DNA of 64,000 bases from Aurelia coerulea (taxonomy: Eukaryota; Cnidaria; Scyphozoa; Semaeostomeae; Ulmaridae): NCBI GenBank assembly GCA_039566865.1, contig CM076955.1, forward strand, positions 1,242,501-1,306,500, in the 5' to 3' direction. Below are positions 25,401-37,400 of this stretch, in pieces. The position numbers and the translations under genes were made by a program. The notes below the pieces were generated by a model. The model saw only the letters and a list, made by a program, of their open reading frames with translations, was not told the DNA's origin and did no database searches. Each line of letters starts with the position of its first letter. Position 1 is the stretch's first letter.

Positions 25401-28400
25401 AGAATTCTTGAAAATTCTTGTTAATATGCTCAGGGCCTGCACTGTTCATGTACTCAGAGTGGTAAATCTATCTGATTTCAGAATTGTTGGCTCTTCAATG
25501 TATGTGGCATAATCAGCCAAATCAAAAATTTGCAAAACAGTTACTTTATAGGGTGTCCCAAAAACATTGTTCAACATTTGATTAAATATTAAAAAGGAAC
25601 GATAAAATGTATAGGCTCCTGGTCAGATAACTCTGTTCCAAGGATTTTAAATTAATTTTTTATGCCAGAATCTTGCAAATCCGCTAAGAATTCACGGAGT
25701 TACAAGCTTTTTAAATTCAAGTTTGTGCGAAAGCCAAAACTAGAGGCCCCTCACTGACTTGCTTTTCAAAGAGACTTCCCAAAATTGAGGTAACAGAAGA
25801 CTGTGGAATAATGTTTTACCTCTCATTGATATCAGAGCAAACCAAATGGGACTTCAAAAATAATTTAATTCTTGTAACCATTGCCAAAATTTACTTAAGA
25901 ATACAAGTATCCAAAAACATGGAATGAAAACTTAATTGATGAGACATGGGGCCATACCAAATTGTGCTCAACAGGATTACTCCAAGTGTCCATAACCTTG
26001 ATTCAATGTTAAAGAAAGCTACTTTATTGAAAGTGTTTTTTAAATTCCATTTGATATGCTTTGAATAAAAGATTCTACTTTCACAAAATATTCAATTTAG
26101 GGGCGTCTGGTTCAGCTTTTGCACAAACTTGAGCTTCGAAAGCTCGTAGCTCTGTGAATATTTAGCCACTTTGCTAGCTTCTGGTGTCTAAAATTAAAAT
26201 TTAAAATGTCAGTAATATGCCATTGTTTAGCTATGGCTATTCAACACATCATTTGCGCTAGCCAAAGGTGGAGACATGTCAGGACACCCAGTACATATAA
26301 TAACTGAAGCAAATCTTTAAAAGTTCCTCTTACCTTCACTTCTAAAGATAGCCCTTAGCAGCTGTTTTCATCATATAAAAAGTCTTTGGACAAAAAATAA
26401 GCAAGGTGACATGGTTCCCTCTTGTGAAAGACAAGAAGGCTGTATGAAGCCTGGTCATGAGATTTTTAGCAGGGGGGGGGGCGTAAATGGCTCTCCTTGA
26501 AATGTTCCAACAAGTTATTCTTAAATGAATAAGCAAGAAACAAAAAGAAGAAGACATTTCAATCTGAGACATTTACCTAGTACTTGAAAATTTCAGTAGA
26601 GAATCTACAGCTCCCCTCCAGCATTTGAGGGGAGCTTGGAGGGGAGCAAGCACTATGGCTTGGCCAGGAATGATTTGTTGTAAGTTCAACATACCGTGTA
26701 CTCTGTCTCAGTATATGGATAATAATTCCAAGCTTTTTCAGTCACATAGAAGATTTTGGGAATGTAGCCTTGCAGCCATGATGGAAGTCGACTTGAAAAG
26801 CAAAATGATAAACTTGGTCAAAAGTAAACATTTTTTACTACATACACTTGGTTGCACAGCTGAATGATTCTAGAAGTCTACACTCATTTTCTTTTTAATA
26901 AGAAATGGCTTATAAGAAACGGTAGGCTCAATTTTTCGAAAGTTAAGAAATGACCCTACCTGAATTGAAAAAGGTGAGAAACTTTTGTAATTTACAATTC
27001 TAATTTTCCTATCGCACTCAAAAATGTTTTGACAGTGTGCAGTTATACAGTAGCAACTGTTTGGACATTACTTTGAATGCGAATTATGTTATTTACTTGT
27101 TTTGAGATCTCATTACTGTAAGTAATTTGGGAGCCATTTGGGAGACAAAACAAAATTAACTCTACACTTCTGGCATTAAAAGTGTAAGAAACACATAAGA
27201 AACTTTTGCCAGCAAAATGGCCCAAAAGTTTAAGAAACTACCTTCCATCACCGGACCTTAGTTTCTTATAAAAAATGAGTGTATATTGCAAAGCCTAGTC
27301 TTTCAAACAGTACCTGTACTGAGCAAACAAATCCTACCAATTTTAGATTCATTTTGAAATTCACAATCAAATATTGACATTAGTGATAGAGATTTATCTC
27401 AAAGTTGAATTGATAATTGCTGTGAATGGGATCAAATTTGTTCAAATACCTGTTTAGGTATATTCTTTTCTCTGTGTAAAAACCTTTGCCATGGATTGGA
27501 TCTGAAACAGTTTCATTCACGACCACCTCTACTCCTTCGCCTTTCTCACTTTGTTCATGACTATGCTTATTGATCATGTAAAGTTGCCCAATTTTGTACT
27601 GCAAGAAAATTGTAATTCATCATGAGATTTAAATTGATAATTCTTAAGGAAGCCAACAAAAAGGAAAGTGATTAAAAAGTACCTCAAAACTCAGAGGGAG
27701 GTTAAAGAGTCTATTGGTAAATCTTTGAAATCAGGAAGTATTACCGTACACTGTAACAAAAACTTGACCTTGAATTTGGAATGCACTTCCAAATGAAATT
27801 AAATCTATACCAATAATCTAAATGCTTTTTAAACGAATGATAAAACAGAGTAACATCCATTTCCAATTGACAACATTTGCCTTTCTAACAATTGTGAAGG
27901 CCTGTCTGCAGAGTACGGCAATTCTCGACGACAACACACAAGTCACGTATGCTGGCCAAAAAAGCATGTGTTCACATGCAATTCTGTGATTTCCTTCTTT
28001 TTAAAAGTAGAGAACAAATGATCTGCTTCAAAATTAACGTGCAGATTAAAATCTTGTGAAAAACCTTGTGTGAGCAGCTGCCATGCCCTGCAACGTGGCA
28101 TGAAGGTGCATAGCCAGTTTGGAAAACTTGCATTCACTTGCAACTATTACGAGCCTGCATTCAAACTCCGCTTTGCAGCTAGCTAGATTAAAAGATCCTT
28201 GCATGTGAGAACAACATCTGTTGGTAATTCTGCATTTCTCAGCTTAAGTCTACTCACAGCAGCTGGTACCTTCAAATTTGTTTCACTCGCAACTACGTGT
28301 TGGCCAAATTATGCATGTTTTCCAACCCAGCATATGACAGACATTTAAATAATTGTTTCAGCCAAACAAAAATAAACTCATTTGTGGATAATTTTGCAGT

Positions 28401-28685
28401 TTCAAATGAGTTCCACATGCTCCATGCCATGCCACATTAATATTATGTACCCCCTCCTCTTGGGATCCTGAATCTCTATATTGCACTTGAAGCTATCTGT
28501 GGTGATCAGAGTGGATTGCACTATTGTTTATTTTGTTCGTTCCGTAGTGAATCAGAGAAGCGAGGACTCGAGACCGAAAGTGAAACAAAATGAAATCATA
28601 TGTCATGCAAACAATAAATCAAATAGCTTACTTCTTCTACTGTTAGTGGCATGCAAATTCTGTATTCTCGCACTGCCCCAGGCAT
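16480..28685 (-). CDS. Pitpnc1: Cytoplasmic phosphatidylinositol transfer protein 1 (RdgB-beta), 9 exons, 264 aa
   Basis: Soluble START-like lipid-transfer protein that moves PI and phosphatidic acid between membranes. Exons (minus strand): 28685-28632, 27598-27450, 26791-26695, 23848-23777, 23264-23166, 21605-21546, 20554-20459, 19135-19072, 16583-16480; all GT/AG, phases consistent, 795 nt including stop. Recognisable blocks in order: REYRICMPLTVEE and YKIGQLYMINKHSHEQ (N-terminus), GEGVEVVVNE, EKRIYLN, KIFYVTEKAWNYYPYTETEY, CSFVPRFSILIKTCYKDDNG, VQHLDIAYDELPEKYYNEKE, KKTGRGPLEEGWR, PIMCSYKMVKVCFDVWGLRE, DILIVGHRQAFAWIDQWY and MTYEDVRDYEQMMQKMTNEK. The VTEKAWNYYPYT and GHRQAFAW blocks favour PITPNC1 over PITPNA/B. 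The protein stops soon after the PITP domain, with a short basic tail. Introns are full of repeats, including a hammerhead-bearing insert in intron 6 and a foldback plus a MITE in intron 8. Confidence 0.95.
16867..17749. mobile_element. Long-arm foldback element, 883 bp, in PITPNC1 intron 8
   Basis: Arms about 16867-17131 and 17488-17749 are complementary; outer ends CCGGGTACGCC / GGCGCATCCGG, flanked by TA. The two arms give matching spurious peptides (YALLAGHDKSYT), which only reflects the inverted repeat. Confidence 0.8.
17823..18346. mobile_element. MITE family B, copy 1 (524 bp)
   Basis: Ends AGCATAGG / CCTATGCT followed by about 45 bp of imperfect inverted repeat (AAAAGGTGGGTGTAAAATT...). 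Inserted into the dispersed repeat that is uninterrupted at 9460-9610 (the flanks GACTACC... and CATGGCCAATA... join there). Other copies: 35270-35575 (right half), 40749-41275, 46170-46635 (truncated). Confidence 0.8.
18818..18922. repeat. Perfect 47-bp hairpin
   Basis: Left arm 18818-18864 and right arm 18876-18922 are exact reverse complements, with an 11-bp spacer. It lies in PITPNC1 intron 8, between the family B MITE and exon 8. Confidence 0.9.
20115..20245 (+). pseudogene. LINE reverse transcriptase 3' fragment
   Basis: Encodes EGKAKERRQRGIPRRTWL then TDIKEWT, the typical last segment of non-LTR ORF2 proteins (G...RGRP...W..DI.EW), then runs into stops. Lies in PITPNC1 intron 7. Confidence 0.75.
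20687..20807 (+). mobile_element. 121-bp insert with hammerhead-like motif, flanked by 18-bp direct repeats
   Basis: The same 18 bases (CTATATATTGATACTATA) occur at 20669-20686 and 20808-20825, as expected of a target-site duplication made by retrotransposition. The insert carries a hammerhead-ribozyme-like core and ends GTAAA. It resembles short Penelope-like or retrozyme-type inserts. Located in PITPNC1 intron 6. Confidence 0.7.
20699..20728 (+). ncRNA. Hammerhead-ribozyme-like motif 1
   Basis: Core order fits: CTGAAGA (canonical CTGATGA, one change), stem II GCCC-TAGT-GGGC, GAAA, very short stem III ACTAGT, and the cleavage triplet GTC ending at 20728. Stem I is weak (only a few pairs). 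Short stem III is typical of hammerheads in Penelope-like elements. The core change may have killed activity. Confidence 0.6.
22039..22200 (-). pseudogene. LINE reverse transcriptase C-terminal fragment
   Basis: Reverse strand encodes SLRKNYFSNRVINEWNNLPA then TIVNAKSVIEFEKLYDDF and a stop: the very common end of non-LTR ORF2 proteins. Upstream, 21866-21937 and 22160-22237 are near-identical direct copies of about 75 bp. Lies in PITPNC1 intron 5. Confidence 0.8.
23310..23433 (+). pseudogene. LINE reverse transcriptase fragment
   Basis: Encodes LKAFEMWSYRKMVRLSWTEK and VTYEEVLQRMNEKR, a block near the C-terminus of non-LTR reverse transcriptases (FE.W.YR.M...W...VTN.EVL.R). Antisense in the intron 4 side of PITPNC1 next to exon 5? 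it actually lies between exons 4 and 5. Confidence 0.75.
23438..23740 (+). repeat. Dispersed repeat C, copy 1
   Basis: About 300 bp, very similar to 53096-53396. Both start CTATTCAGGGG, share CCATGGGAAGGAATGGC and AACATATTGGCAATAAAAC, and end TGACTCACCCGGTA. No ORF. Ends 36 bp from PITPNC1 exon 4. Confidence 0.8.
24116..24366. mobile_element. MITE with internal CCTTGT repeats
   Basis: Ends CCTGTACAAAAA / GTTTTTGTACAGG. Interior holds many copies of CCTTGT or ACAAGG on both strands. In PITPNC1 intron 3. Confidence 0.7.
24965..25010. repeat. (CATT)n microsatellite
   Basis: Runs of CATTCATT with a few changes. Next to it, 25025-25210 is AAAATCCC-rich low-complexity sequence whose left part (TCTCGTACGC) matches the MITE at 49543. 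Confidence 0.8.
25551..26291. mobile_element. Foldback/MITE with GGGTGTCC ends, in PITPNC1 intron 3
   Basis: Ends GGGTGTCC / GGACACCC; inner arms around TTCAAGTTTGTGCG / TGCACAAACTTGA are also inverted. Related sequences at 36621-37469 and about 58370-59201. Confidence 0.7.
26881..27281. mobile_element. MITE family A, copy 2 (401 bp)
   Basis: TA-flanked, ends CACTCATTTTC / AAAAATGAGTG; same family as 12968-13356. In PITPNC1 intron 2, 90 bp upstream of exon 3. Confidence 0.85.
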
Positions 28686-29484
28686 CTTTCTTCTCTTTGC
28701 AGCAATACCAGATGCGTTTCCTCCAATCTCTCTATCTTGTTACCGCATTTGAGTTACCTCTGGAGATTTAGGCCCTTTTTGACTTGCAGTTGTTGTTGGA
28801 AGCAACGTGCTATAACTTGGCAACCAACGATCTCAGATAATATCAATTCCCTTCTGATATCAGTAGGTTAATATGCAACCATTTAGTACAAATATATCGA
28901 TATCAAATGAAATATTCATCTGTTATTTTGAAACCAAATTTACCGCACTGTTTCTTCAAACTGCTCACTGTTCTTCCATAGCCTCACTACATAAGGAACA
29001 ACCACAACCGCGGTTTAGAGGGTTGACTAACAGGGTTGCAATGTCTGGAATGAGGGCAAAACTCAAGAAAATGACGGATAACATGCCCGATGTCGAAGGG
29101 CGCTCTTGTTTGCCAATCAATTTAGGACAAGCCCCCCCCCCTACTGGGGCCGCTGAAAGAGGGGCAGGGAGGGTATCCTCTAAAGGCATCAGGGTCTAGA
29201 GGGCCAAATAAGGAAAGATCACAATTTTTATCTACATTCCCGCTGCGGTTACATGAATACAGGAAGCTTCATTTCCAAGTTTTATACCTGGGCCTCAAAA
29301 GCTTTCGGGCAGTGCCCCCCCCCCCCACCTACAAACGTGAGCAATTTTCAGATTTGAAAAGATCTGATTCCGATCAGATTCTGATTCATATCAAAGTAGG
29401 ATTATTATGTTCTGCTCAGTGGTGTGCCCCTCAGTGAGACATTTGGAGGGGGCGCCGTAACGATCAACAAGGAACATGAAAAAA

Positions 29485-31385
29485 TGCCATGTTGAGTATT
29501 ACTATGATCGTTCATTCAACACGGTTGAAGAAGAAGACCTAAAAAGACATGTTTCGTACTAAATGAAGCAAGAGAAACTTATTTTAGACTGTTACATTAT
29601 GTTCTATAAGTGCCATGTTGAGTTTTACCATTATCGTTCATACAACACACTGCAAGAAAAAGACCTAGAAAGACATGTTTCGTACTAAATGGAGCAAGAG
29701 AAACTTATTTCAGACTGTTACATTACGTTCTATAAGTGCCATGTTGAGTTTTACCATTATCGTTCATTCAACACACTGCAAGAAAAAGACCTAGAAAGAC
29801 ATGTTTCGTACTAAATGAAGCAAGAGAAACTTATTTCAGACTGTTACATTACGTTCTATAAGTGCCATGTTGAGTTTTACCATTATCGTTCATTCAACAC
29901 ACTGCAAGAAAAAGACCTAAATAGACATGTTTTGTACTAAATGAAGCAAGAGAAACTTATTTTAGACTGTTACATTACGTTCTTTAAGTGACATGTTGAG
30001 TTTTACCATTATCGTTCATTCAACACACTGCAAGAAAAAGACCTAAATAGACATGTTTCGTACTAAATGAAGCAAGAGAAACTTATTTTAGACTGTTACA
30101 TTACGTTCTATAAGTGTCATGTTGAGTTTTACCATTATCGTTCATTGAACACACTGCAAGAAAAAGACCTAAAAAGACATGTTTCGTACTAAATGAAGCA
30201 AGAGAAACTTATTTTAGACTGTTACATTACGTTCTATAAGTGCCATGTTGAGTTTTACCATTATCGTTCATTCAACACACTGCAAGAAAAAGACCTAAAA
30301 AGACATGTTTCGTACTAAATGAAGCAAGAGAAACTTATTTTAGACTGTTACATTACGTTCTATAAGTGCCATGTTGAGTTTTACCATTATCGTTCATTCA
30401 ACACACTGCAAGAAAAAGACCTAGAAAGACATGTTTCGTACTAAATGGAGCAAGAGAAACTTATTTTAGACTGTTACATTACGTTCTTTAAGTGCCATGT
30501 TGAGTTTTACCATTATCGTTCATTCAACACACTGCAAGAAAAAGACCTAAATAGACATGTTTCGTACTAAATGAAGCAAGAGAAACTTATTTTAGACTGT
30601 TACATTACGTTCTATAAGTGTCATGTTGAGTTTTACCATTATCGTTCATTGAACACACTGCAAGAAAAAGACCTAAAAAGACATGTTTCGTATTAAATGG
30701 AGCAAGAGAAGCTTATTTTAGACTGTTACATTACGTTCGATAAGTGCCATGTTGAGTTTTACCATTATCGTTCATTCAACACACTGCAAGAAAAAGACCT
30801 AAATAGATATGTTTTGTACTAAATGAAGCAAGAGAAACTTATTTTAGACTGTTACATTACGTTCTTTAAGTGCCATGTTGAGTTTTACCATTATCGTTCA
30901 TTGAACACACTGCAAGAAAAAGACCTAAAAGGACATGTTTCGTACTAAATGAAGCAAGAGAAACTTATTTTAGACTGTTACATTACGTTCTATAAGTGCC
31001 ATGTTGAGTTTTACCATTATCGTTCATTCAACACACTGCAAGAAAAAGACCTAAATAGACATGTTTTGTACTAAATGAAGCAAGAGAAACTTATTTTAGA
31101 CTGTTACATTACGTTCTTTAAGTGCCATGTTGAGTTTTACCATTATCGTTCATTCAGCACACTGCAAGAAAAAGACCTAGAAAGACATGTTTCGTACTAA
31201 ATGGAGCAAGAGAAACTTATTTTAGACTGTTACATTACGTTCTATAAGTGCCATGTTGAGTTTTACCATTATCGTTCATTCAACACACTGCAAGAAAAAG
31301 ACCTAGAAAGACATGTTTCGTACTAAATGGAGCAAGAGAAACTTATTTTAGACTGTTACATTACGTTCTATAAGTGCCATGTTGA
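29485..31385 (+). repeat. Satellite array, 15 units of 126 bp
   Basis: Units start at 29485 and then exactly every 126 bp (29611, 29737, ... 31249), followed by 11 bases of a sixteenth. No indels at all among units. The first unit is the most diverged. Variants are shared in a pattern suggesting a four-unit (504-bp) higher-order repeat: the unit pair at 29989/30115 resembles that at 30493/30619. Lies between PITPNC1 and the coiled-coil gene. Confidence 0.97.
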
Positions 31386-31558
31386 CAACATGGACACGTT
31401 TAGGATTCAAGATAATTTGATTAATTTTCGTGTGGTTATTTTTGAAAAGCATTTTGAGATCTTTCCTAAATCTTTCAGTTGATCCCGTGTCTTGTACTGT
31501 ACGACTACGACAAGTTGTTATTTGGTAATTTTGTTTGGGTGACCATTAGTTTCTAAGA

Positions 31559-31637
31559 CACGCGCAATAATTTACTTTCAACATTATTACCTCATGAGGT
31601 AATAATGTTTAGTTTTGAAGGTAAATTATTGCGCGTG
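31559..31637. repeat. Short nested palindrome
   Basis: Outer arms CGCGCAATAATTTAC / GTAAATTATTGCGCG and an inner perfect palindrome ATTATTACCTCATGAGGTAATAAT (in pieces: ATTATTACCTC and GAGGTAATAAT). Confidence 0.8.
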
Positions 31638-32763
31638 CGTGAGGATAAAAGAAAGAAGAGAGATAAAAGCAGCAGAAGAAACGTGGTCTTCGATACTATT
31701 TTATAAACAAATACATGCCAGAAAACTTACTTTATGTAATAGTTACGGAACAATAGTTGTGCAGTTAGATTCTCGCAAAAGGAACTAATATCGAAATAAA
31801 ATCTGTATAAATCTATCTTCTATTTACCTTACGTATATTTAAAGCATTACACCAAGCTCTGTAACAATCATAATTCTCTAGTAATACAACATACAATGAG
31901 GTGAAAAAGTAATATAATAAACTTAGGTGCTTTGTCTCACTCTCGACCCCGCTTACAATGCATCGGTACAACTTTGGATCTCCAACTAAATTGCAACGGA
32001 TCAGTTTCCCATCTATAATTTCTGTTTGAAAGATTGGACAGATATAAAAACCTTCTATACATTGAAAAGAACAGCTGAAGATGGAGAGAAATGGAAGTTC
32101 ATGGTTCCAACCTTCGTCTCGAAGATGGTACCAAATGATGATGATGAATTTCTGTTCCTTTTTTCAATGAACTAATTTTGCTCTGGAGCAATCTAAATAC
32201 TTTTCAAGACTGTAAGTACGTACAGTGTAAGTACAGTGTACAGTGTAAGCATGGGTAACATCTCAGGCAAAAATATCCACGAATAAAAGAGTTTGCCTAA
32301 GTAATTTTGCGTTTCGCAAGCCTTGCTTGACATCTGATGTGAGACGGAACTTAACCAATGAAATTCAAACGAAGCTATAAACACGACGGGGCATGCAAAA
32401 CAAATGTCATTACTATACAGATTTCAAATGACTTGATCAAATTTTTTCAGCTTGAGCACTATTTTTTGGATCTAACCGGCTGGCTTAGGTAAGCAAAATA
32501 TAATCATGTCCCTCTAATTACCTAAAAAGTATTCTCACTCATGTAATCATGCCAGGTCAACCAGTAAAAAGTAAATTGGTAAAATCAGTCAAATCCACCG
32601 ATTGAAAAATCGTGCAGGAAGAGGTATGCGACCCATTCGTAAAATTCCAACTCCACCATCTTAATGAGGCTTCAACGTAATTTTTTAAGATTTTTCTAAC
32701 AATTTTAGGTTAGCTAAAAGTCCTGTTTCTCAATTGCCAAAAAACAGCTAAAGATGGGCAGTT

Positions 32764-33223
32764 TAGGGACTGTTCATTTTTTATAAAGGGGTTGGTACCG
32801 AAGAGAAATGGGTTGGGTAAGAGAATTTTTCTAACATGAAAAGGGTGGGTAAATATTTTTTTTCATGTAATTTCCGAGGTAATTTCAAGGTTGGAAAACA
32901 AATTTTCCCACCAATTAATACCAAATGTTTAAAGTACAAAATTATCTCAATATCATCATCAAAATCATCAACATTATCCATTTCACTTTCAGTGTCTACT
33001 TTGTTCATCTTTGTCATCAATATTTACAGTATTGAATTTACAATTTACATCGTTTGACATTGAAATCATGTTTATAGGTAGGGGTTGGGCAAATTTTTTT
33101 CAACCTGAAAATTGTTGGGTAGATGTTTTTGCTGTCACTTTTAGAGTTGGGTAAGAAAATTTTTTGGACAAGAAAACATTTCTCTTCAGCACCAACCCCT
33201 CTGTAAATAATGAACGGTCCCTA
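32764..33223. mobile_element. MITE, 460 bp
   Basis: Ends TAGGGACTGTTCATT / AATGAACGGTCCCTA, with further inverted similarity (GGGTTGG... / ...CCAACCC). Confidence 0.75.
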
Positions 33224-33650
33224 ACTGTTATGTAAACTTTGAATTTCAGATGCTCAGCATTCAGTCAAAGCATAATTAAAATTCAACAGTGTCCATATCA
33301 TCAGACAGTTGTGATTGAGCTAAAAAACATTATTTGACCATTCTAAAGGTTAGAAAGTAGATTAAATCAAGCCACTCAGTGACAATTCTAGGCACATCCA
33401 TGAAAGCTAGTTTTCGGGAATAGACAACATCGGCTAAGGTTTCTTTACACCCATTTCAAGTCATGTGATCACTCTCTTCATTAAAATCTTTCGATTTCTC
33501 TAACATATTTCGTGCCATGCAAAGTTGTGCCAGATCGGTTTGGTAGTTTTGTGTTGTAGGATTTTCAAACTGTGGATACATTTATCTGATTCACCAGGTA
33601 TATATTAAAAGTGAGACGACACGACATCATTAGATCAAAATTAAGACAAT

Positions 33651-34332
33651 GGCTGCGGTCAAACCAGGCGTTTATACATCATTGTATCTCTTCAAAGCAA
33701 AGGGTTAATCACGTTGTGATATGTGACCGCATTTTCCTTTCGGATACAACGCTGTTACAGCGCTTTGGTCCCGAGAGCTGATTCCACCAGAAAATTATCA
33801 GATGCAAAACAACGGGCAAAACAAGGTCCCGAGCTATATCTTAGCATTGTTTTGGAGAACAAACCAATCACAGCCTTGCGTAGTTGTCACATGATAAATC
33901 ATATCACTGTGTGACCACTTGTCATTGTACCGTTATATTGCCGTAATTTCTGGCGATCAAAAATAAATTGCCAGAAAATGAAGCAATTCACATTACCACG
34001 TGAAAATACAGTATGTGACCGTGACCTAGAGTCCCTTCTTTCCTTGTGCCTTAAGACCTCAAGATGGCGCTTCGGTCAACAGAGACTCATATTATTACTC
34101 TGAAAAGCCTGACCCTATTTTAGGAACCTACACCCAAACTAAGAACCCCGAGTTCAAAATCTTAGGTTCTATGTGCGGGTTTTTACTGTATTATTACTCT
34201 GAAAAGCCAATCAGATCAGATTGCGAGATTTGTGAATTACTATGGTGACGGCAAATATGATGGAACTGTTGAGCAAGGTTTACTGCAGGGATACAAGGGA
34301 CTCATCGTCATAAGTCTAATGTGACCGCAGCC
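33651..34332. mobile_element. Inverted-repeat element, 682 bp
   Basis: Short ends GGCTGCGGTCA / TGACCGCAGCC. Contains GACTCATCGTCATAAGTCTA, also present near 22947-22970, so a dispersed family. Confidence 0.55.
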
Positions 34333-34478
34333 AATACAACGTCTCTAGACTTAATCTCTACAAGCATAAATGAGTGCTGCAGCTATCTTTCAATCATTGT
34401 GGCAATTTTCATTGAAAATTTACACTGGAACGAAAAATAAATTCAAGGAGATTGACGAATATCCATTCTGATGAATGT

Positions 34479-37400
34479 TCACATTGACATAAGTGACATT
34501 GGCCCAGACAACTCCAGCTGCATATCAGATAATCTCTGTGCCACTGAAAAAGAAAGGAATTTAGTTTAGTCAATTCATCTGAATCAACCAAAACCAAACA
34601 AATTGAAAAATAAATTAGTAATTTCTCTGAAGAGTTGAGTAAATGCTGGTAATATAATAGAATTGAACTATAAAAAAAGAAAGGAGGCAGAAAATAAAAC
34701 TATATACTTACACAAAGTATCAACTTCTGGAATGGAAACACCAAAACTGTGCAGTCTTTCATCAACTACCTTAAGTCTTTCCAACATCTTTTTCAATTTA
34801 TCTTCATTTTCCTCAATAGCCTCTCCTTCTTTTGCGATTTCAGCCTTATATTCTTCAAGCTCCTGTTTCTTTTTGGAGACCGCTAAACTTTGGCCTTTCT
34901 TTGCTGCTCTCTCGATGTCCTTACGAATGCTCTGGCCCTGTATATAAAGAAAGCACGAATTATTGGCTGCCAAAAATTCATTCGTGTGGTTTCTGTGCAG
35001 AAGATAGGCTGATTACGATGAGTCCAGTAATCGCTATTCAAAATGAGACTACTATACCAGACCAAGAAGCGATAACTACGACCATATAATCAGTCTATGC
35101 AGAAGAAGGTCATCGGAATTAGTTCGGTTCCCTTTGAATTTTACAATAGAACTTTACCTGTTCTAAAAAAGAATCTGAATTGAACGATATATTGATACAT
35201 TTTGTAGAATTTTCGAATGTGCACAATAGTCATAGAAGCTCCAACGTCACTCGATCGAACGTTGTGTATAAAAATGTACTTGATACCATATTGTAGGCAT
35301 TTAAAAACTATGGTTTTCTTCGAAATTATTTCATGTTACGTCAAACAGTTTAGAAATTATATATGTTGGTTTTAAGTTTTTTTGAAAATTTTTCTTGAAT
35401 TCTGGAAAAAGAAGAAAAACACTCTAATTCTGAAAATATTGAAGATTTCAGAAAATTCCAACGGTAGAACTATAGAGAATTAGCTAAGGTTTCTTTGAAG
35501 TCATTCAGTTCAAAGAAATAGGTCACTCAATTTTACACCAACCTTTTTAAAGATTTGGAACCTATGCTGGTGTGTCGTACTTTTTCCAATTTTTGAATCT
35601 TTTGAATCAAGTAAACAAATTCGCCAGGCAGATCGTTAAACTCATCCTTCTCCTTTCGCTATAAACTCTTAAACCACCTTTCGCATGCACAAGGTGACAG
35701 TTTGCCCTACTGGTTTCAGGACAACTTTTGCAGCCTCGTTTCTTTTGAACTACTGGTCGAGAGAATGTCCTTTGTCGGCAGTCGCAACTCGCTTTGAATC
35801 GCGATGTCATTCAAAAGCAACTGATGATACAGTAAATCCCCGCATATAAGACCCTACTTTTTTGAGAGCTAGGCTGAAATAGGTTCTTATTTTAAAGGTA
35901 CTAAGCCAAATTTCAAGGTATAATGGTTCTTATTTGAAGAGTACCTTGCGTAGGCCATTTTAGAACCTTTGTCAATGATTTTCAGCCCTATTATTTGTTT
36001 TGGCAAGGTTATAATATATTACCTAATAACCAATGCTAAGCTTTCAAACAGCAGGGGAGGAGATTCAAACATTAAAAGCCCACTGGGACAAAAATGAACT
36101 TAACACTGACAATCCAAAATCAACTTTGGTACCCCTGCTATAAGAACATATTTTTCATCAAACTGAAACAGGTTCTTAATTACAAGGTGCATAAGATAGG
36201 AAAAACAGCCTGTAGGTTCTTATATTTTTAGATTCTTATATGCGGGGATTTACTGTATTGTGTCACAAAATCTGTCCTTGTTCACCAACAAACAAATTGG
36301 GATTGTCACCAAAATGTCTCTGTCACAAAAAATCTGTTCATACCTGTTCCTCGTATTCTTTTATGTTTTCCCCTGACATGTGTATTTGAACTTTGAACTC
36401 AACAGCAGCAGTAGCCAATGCTGTTCTCTCGCGAATAAGAGCCTCCATTTCAAGTTGCCTCAGTTTCTCTTCCCGTTTCTTCTGCGTCTCAATTGATTTG
36501 CTGAACAATAATTTGCTGCATTCTGTTGAAAAAAGGAAACTTCTTTTAGCGCAGTGAAGGAATTTGAACATTGATCATGGGACCAAAATGTTTGCTTTAC
36601 ACTTATGCAAAAAGTGAATACAATGTGTCCCGAAAAAATTGTTCGAACTTTTTGATTGAATATAAAAAAGTAACCATGTAATGAAAGGGCTCTATGATAA
36701 GGTACCTTTTTTCTGAGATCTTTAATTAATTTTGAATAACAGAATCTTGCAGATTCACTGATTATCCACCGAGTTACAAGCCTCTGAAGTTCAAGTTCGT
36801 GCGAAGCTGAAACATGCGGCTTTTCGATAGGTGATATAGTGAAAGTATCATGGGTTACAAGCTTTTGAAGTTCAAGTTCGTGCGAAGCTGAAACATGCGG
36901 CTTTTCGATAGGTGATATAGTGAAAGTATCATGGGTTCATCCTTTGTTCTATTTTTTCGTCAATTTCAGACCAAGCCCATGATTAGAAAGGATTTTCGAT
37001 AATCAAACTTTGTTGAATATTGATTCACGCGTATGGATCCTGTTAACATCATTAGGAAGGCTTTTATCACTATACAGTAAGAGCTGCGTTATAACCTCGT
37101 TTGAGAGATTAGCATATCCAAGTGGTCGTAATAATGGAAGTATTTTAACAATGGTTACAAGAATTAGGTTGCTTTTGAAGTGCTATTTGGTTTGCTCTGA
37201 TACTAACCAAATATGTGACACTGGATAACCTTTATCACCTCCATTTTGGAGCTTCTACGCATAACAATTCATTTAGGGGTCTCTGGGTTCAGCTTTCACG
37301 CCAACATGGTGTTTAAAAGCTTGCAACTCGATGAATTTGAAGCGGATTTGCAAAATTCTGGTGTCTGAAATTAATTTGACATCTTAGAGACAGGGTTATC

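Larger units (their letters stand above)
31638..34478. other. Intergenic with MITEs, no gene seen
   Basis: Apart from the MITEs at 32764-33223 and 33651-34332 there are only short ORFs without motifs. It holds the 3' flank of the coiled-coil gene. Confidence 0.5.

Noticed and set aside
29485..31385. CRISPR array
   Set aside because: Repeats are head-to-tail with no spacers, and the window is from an animal genome.
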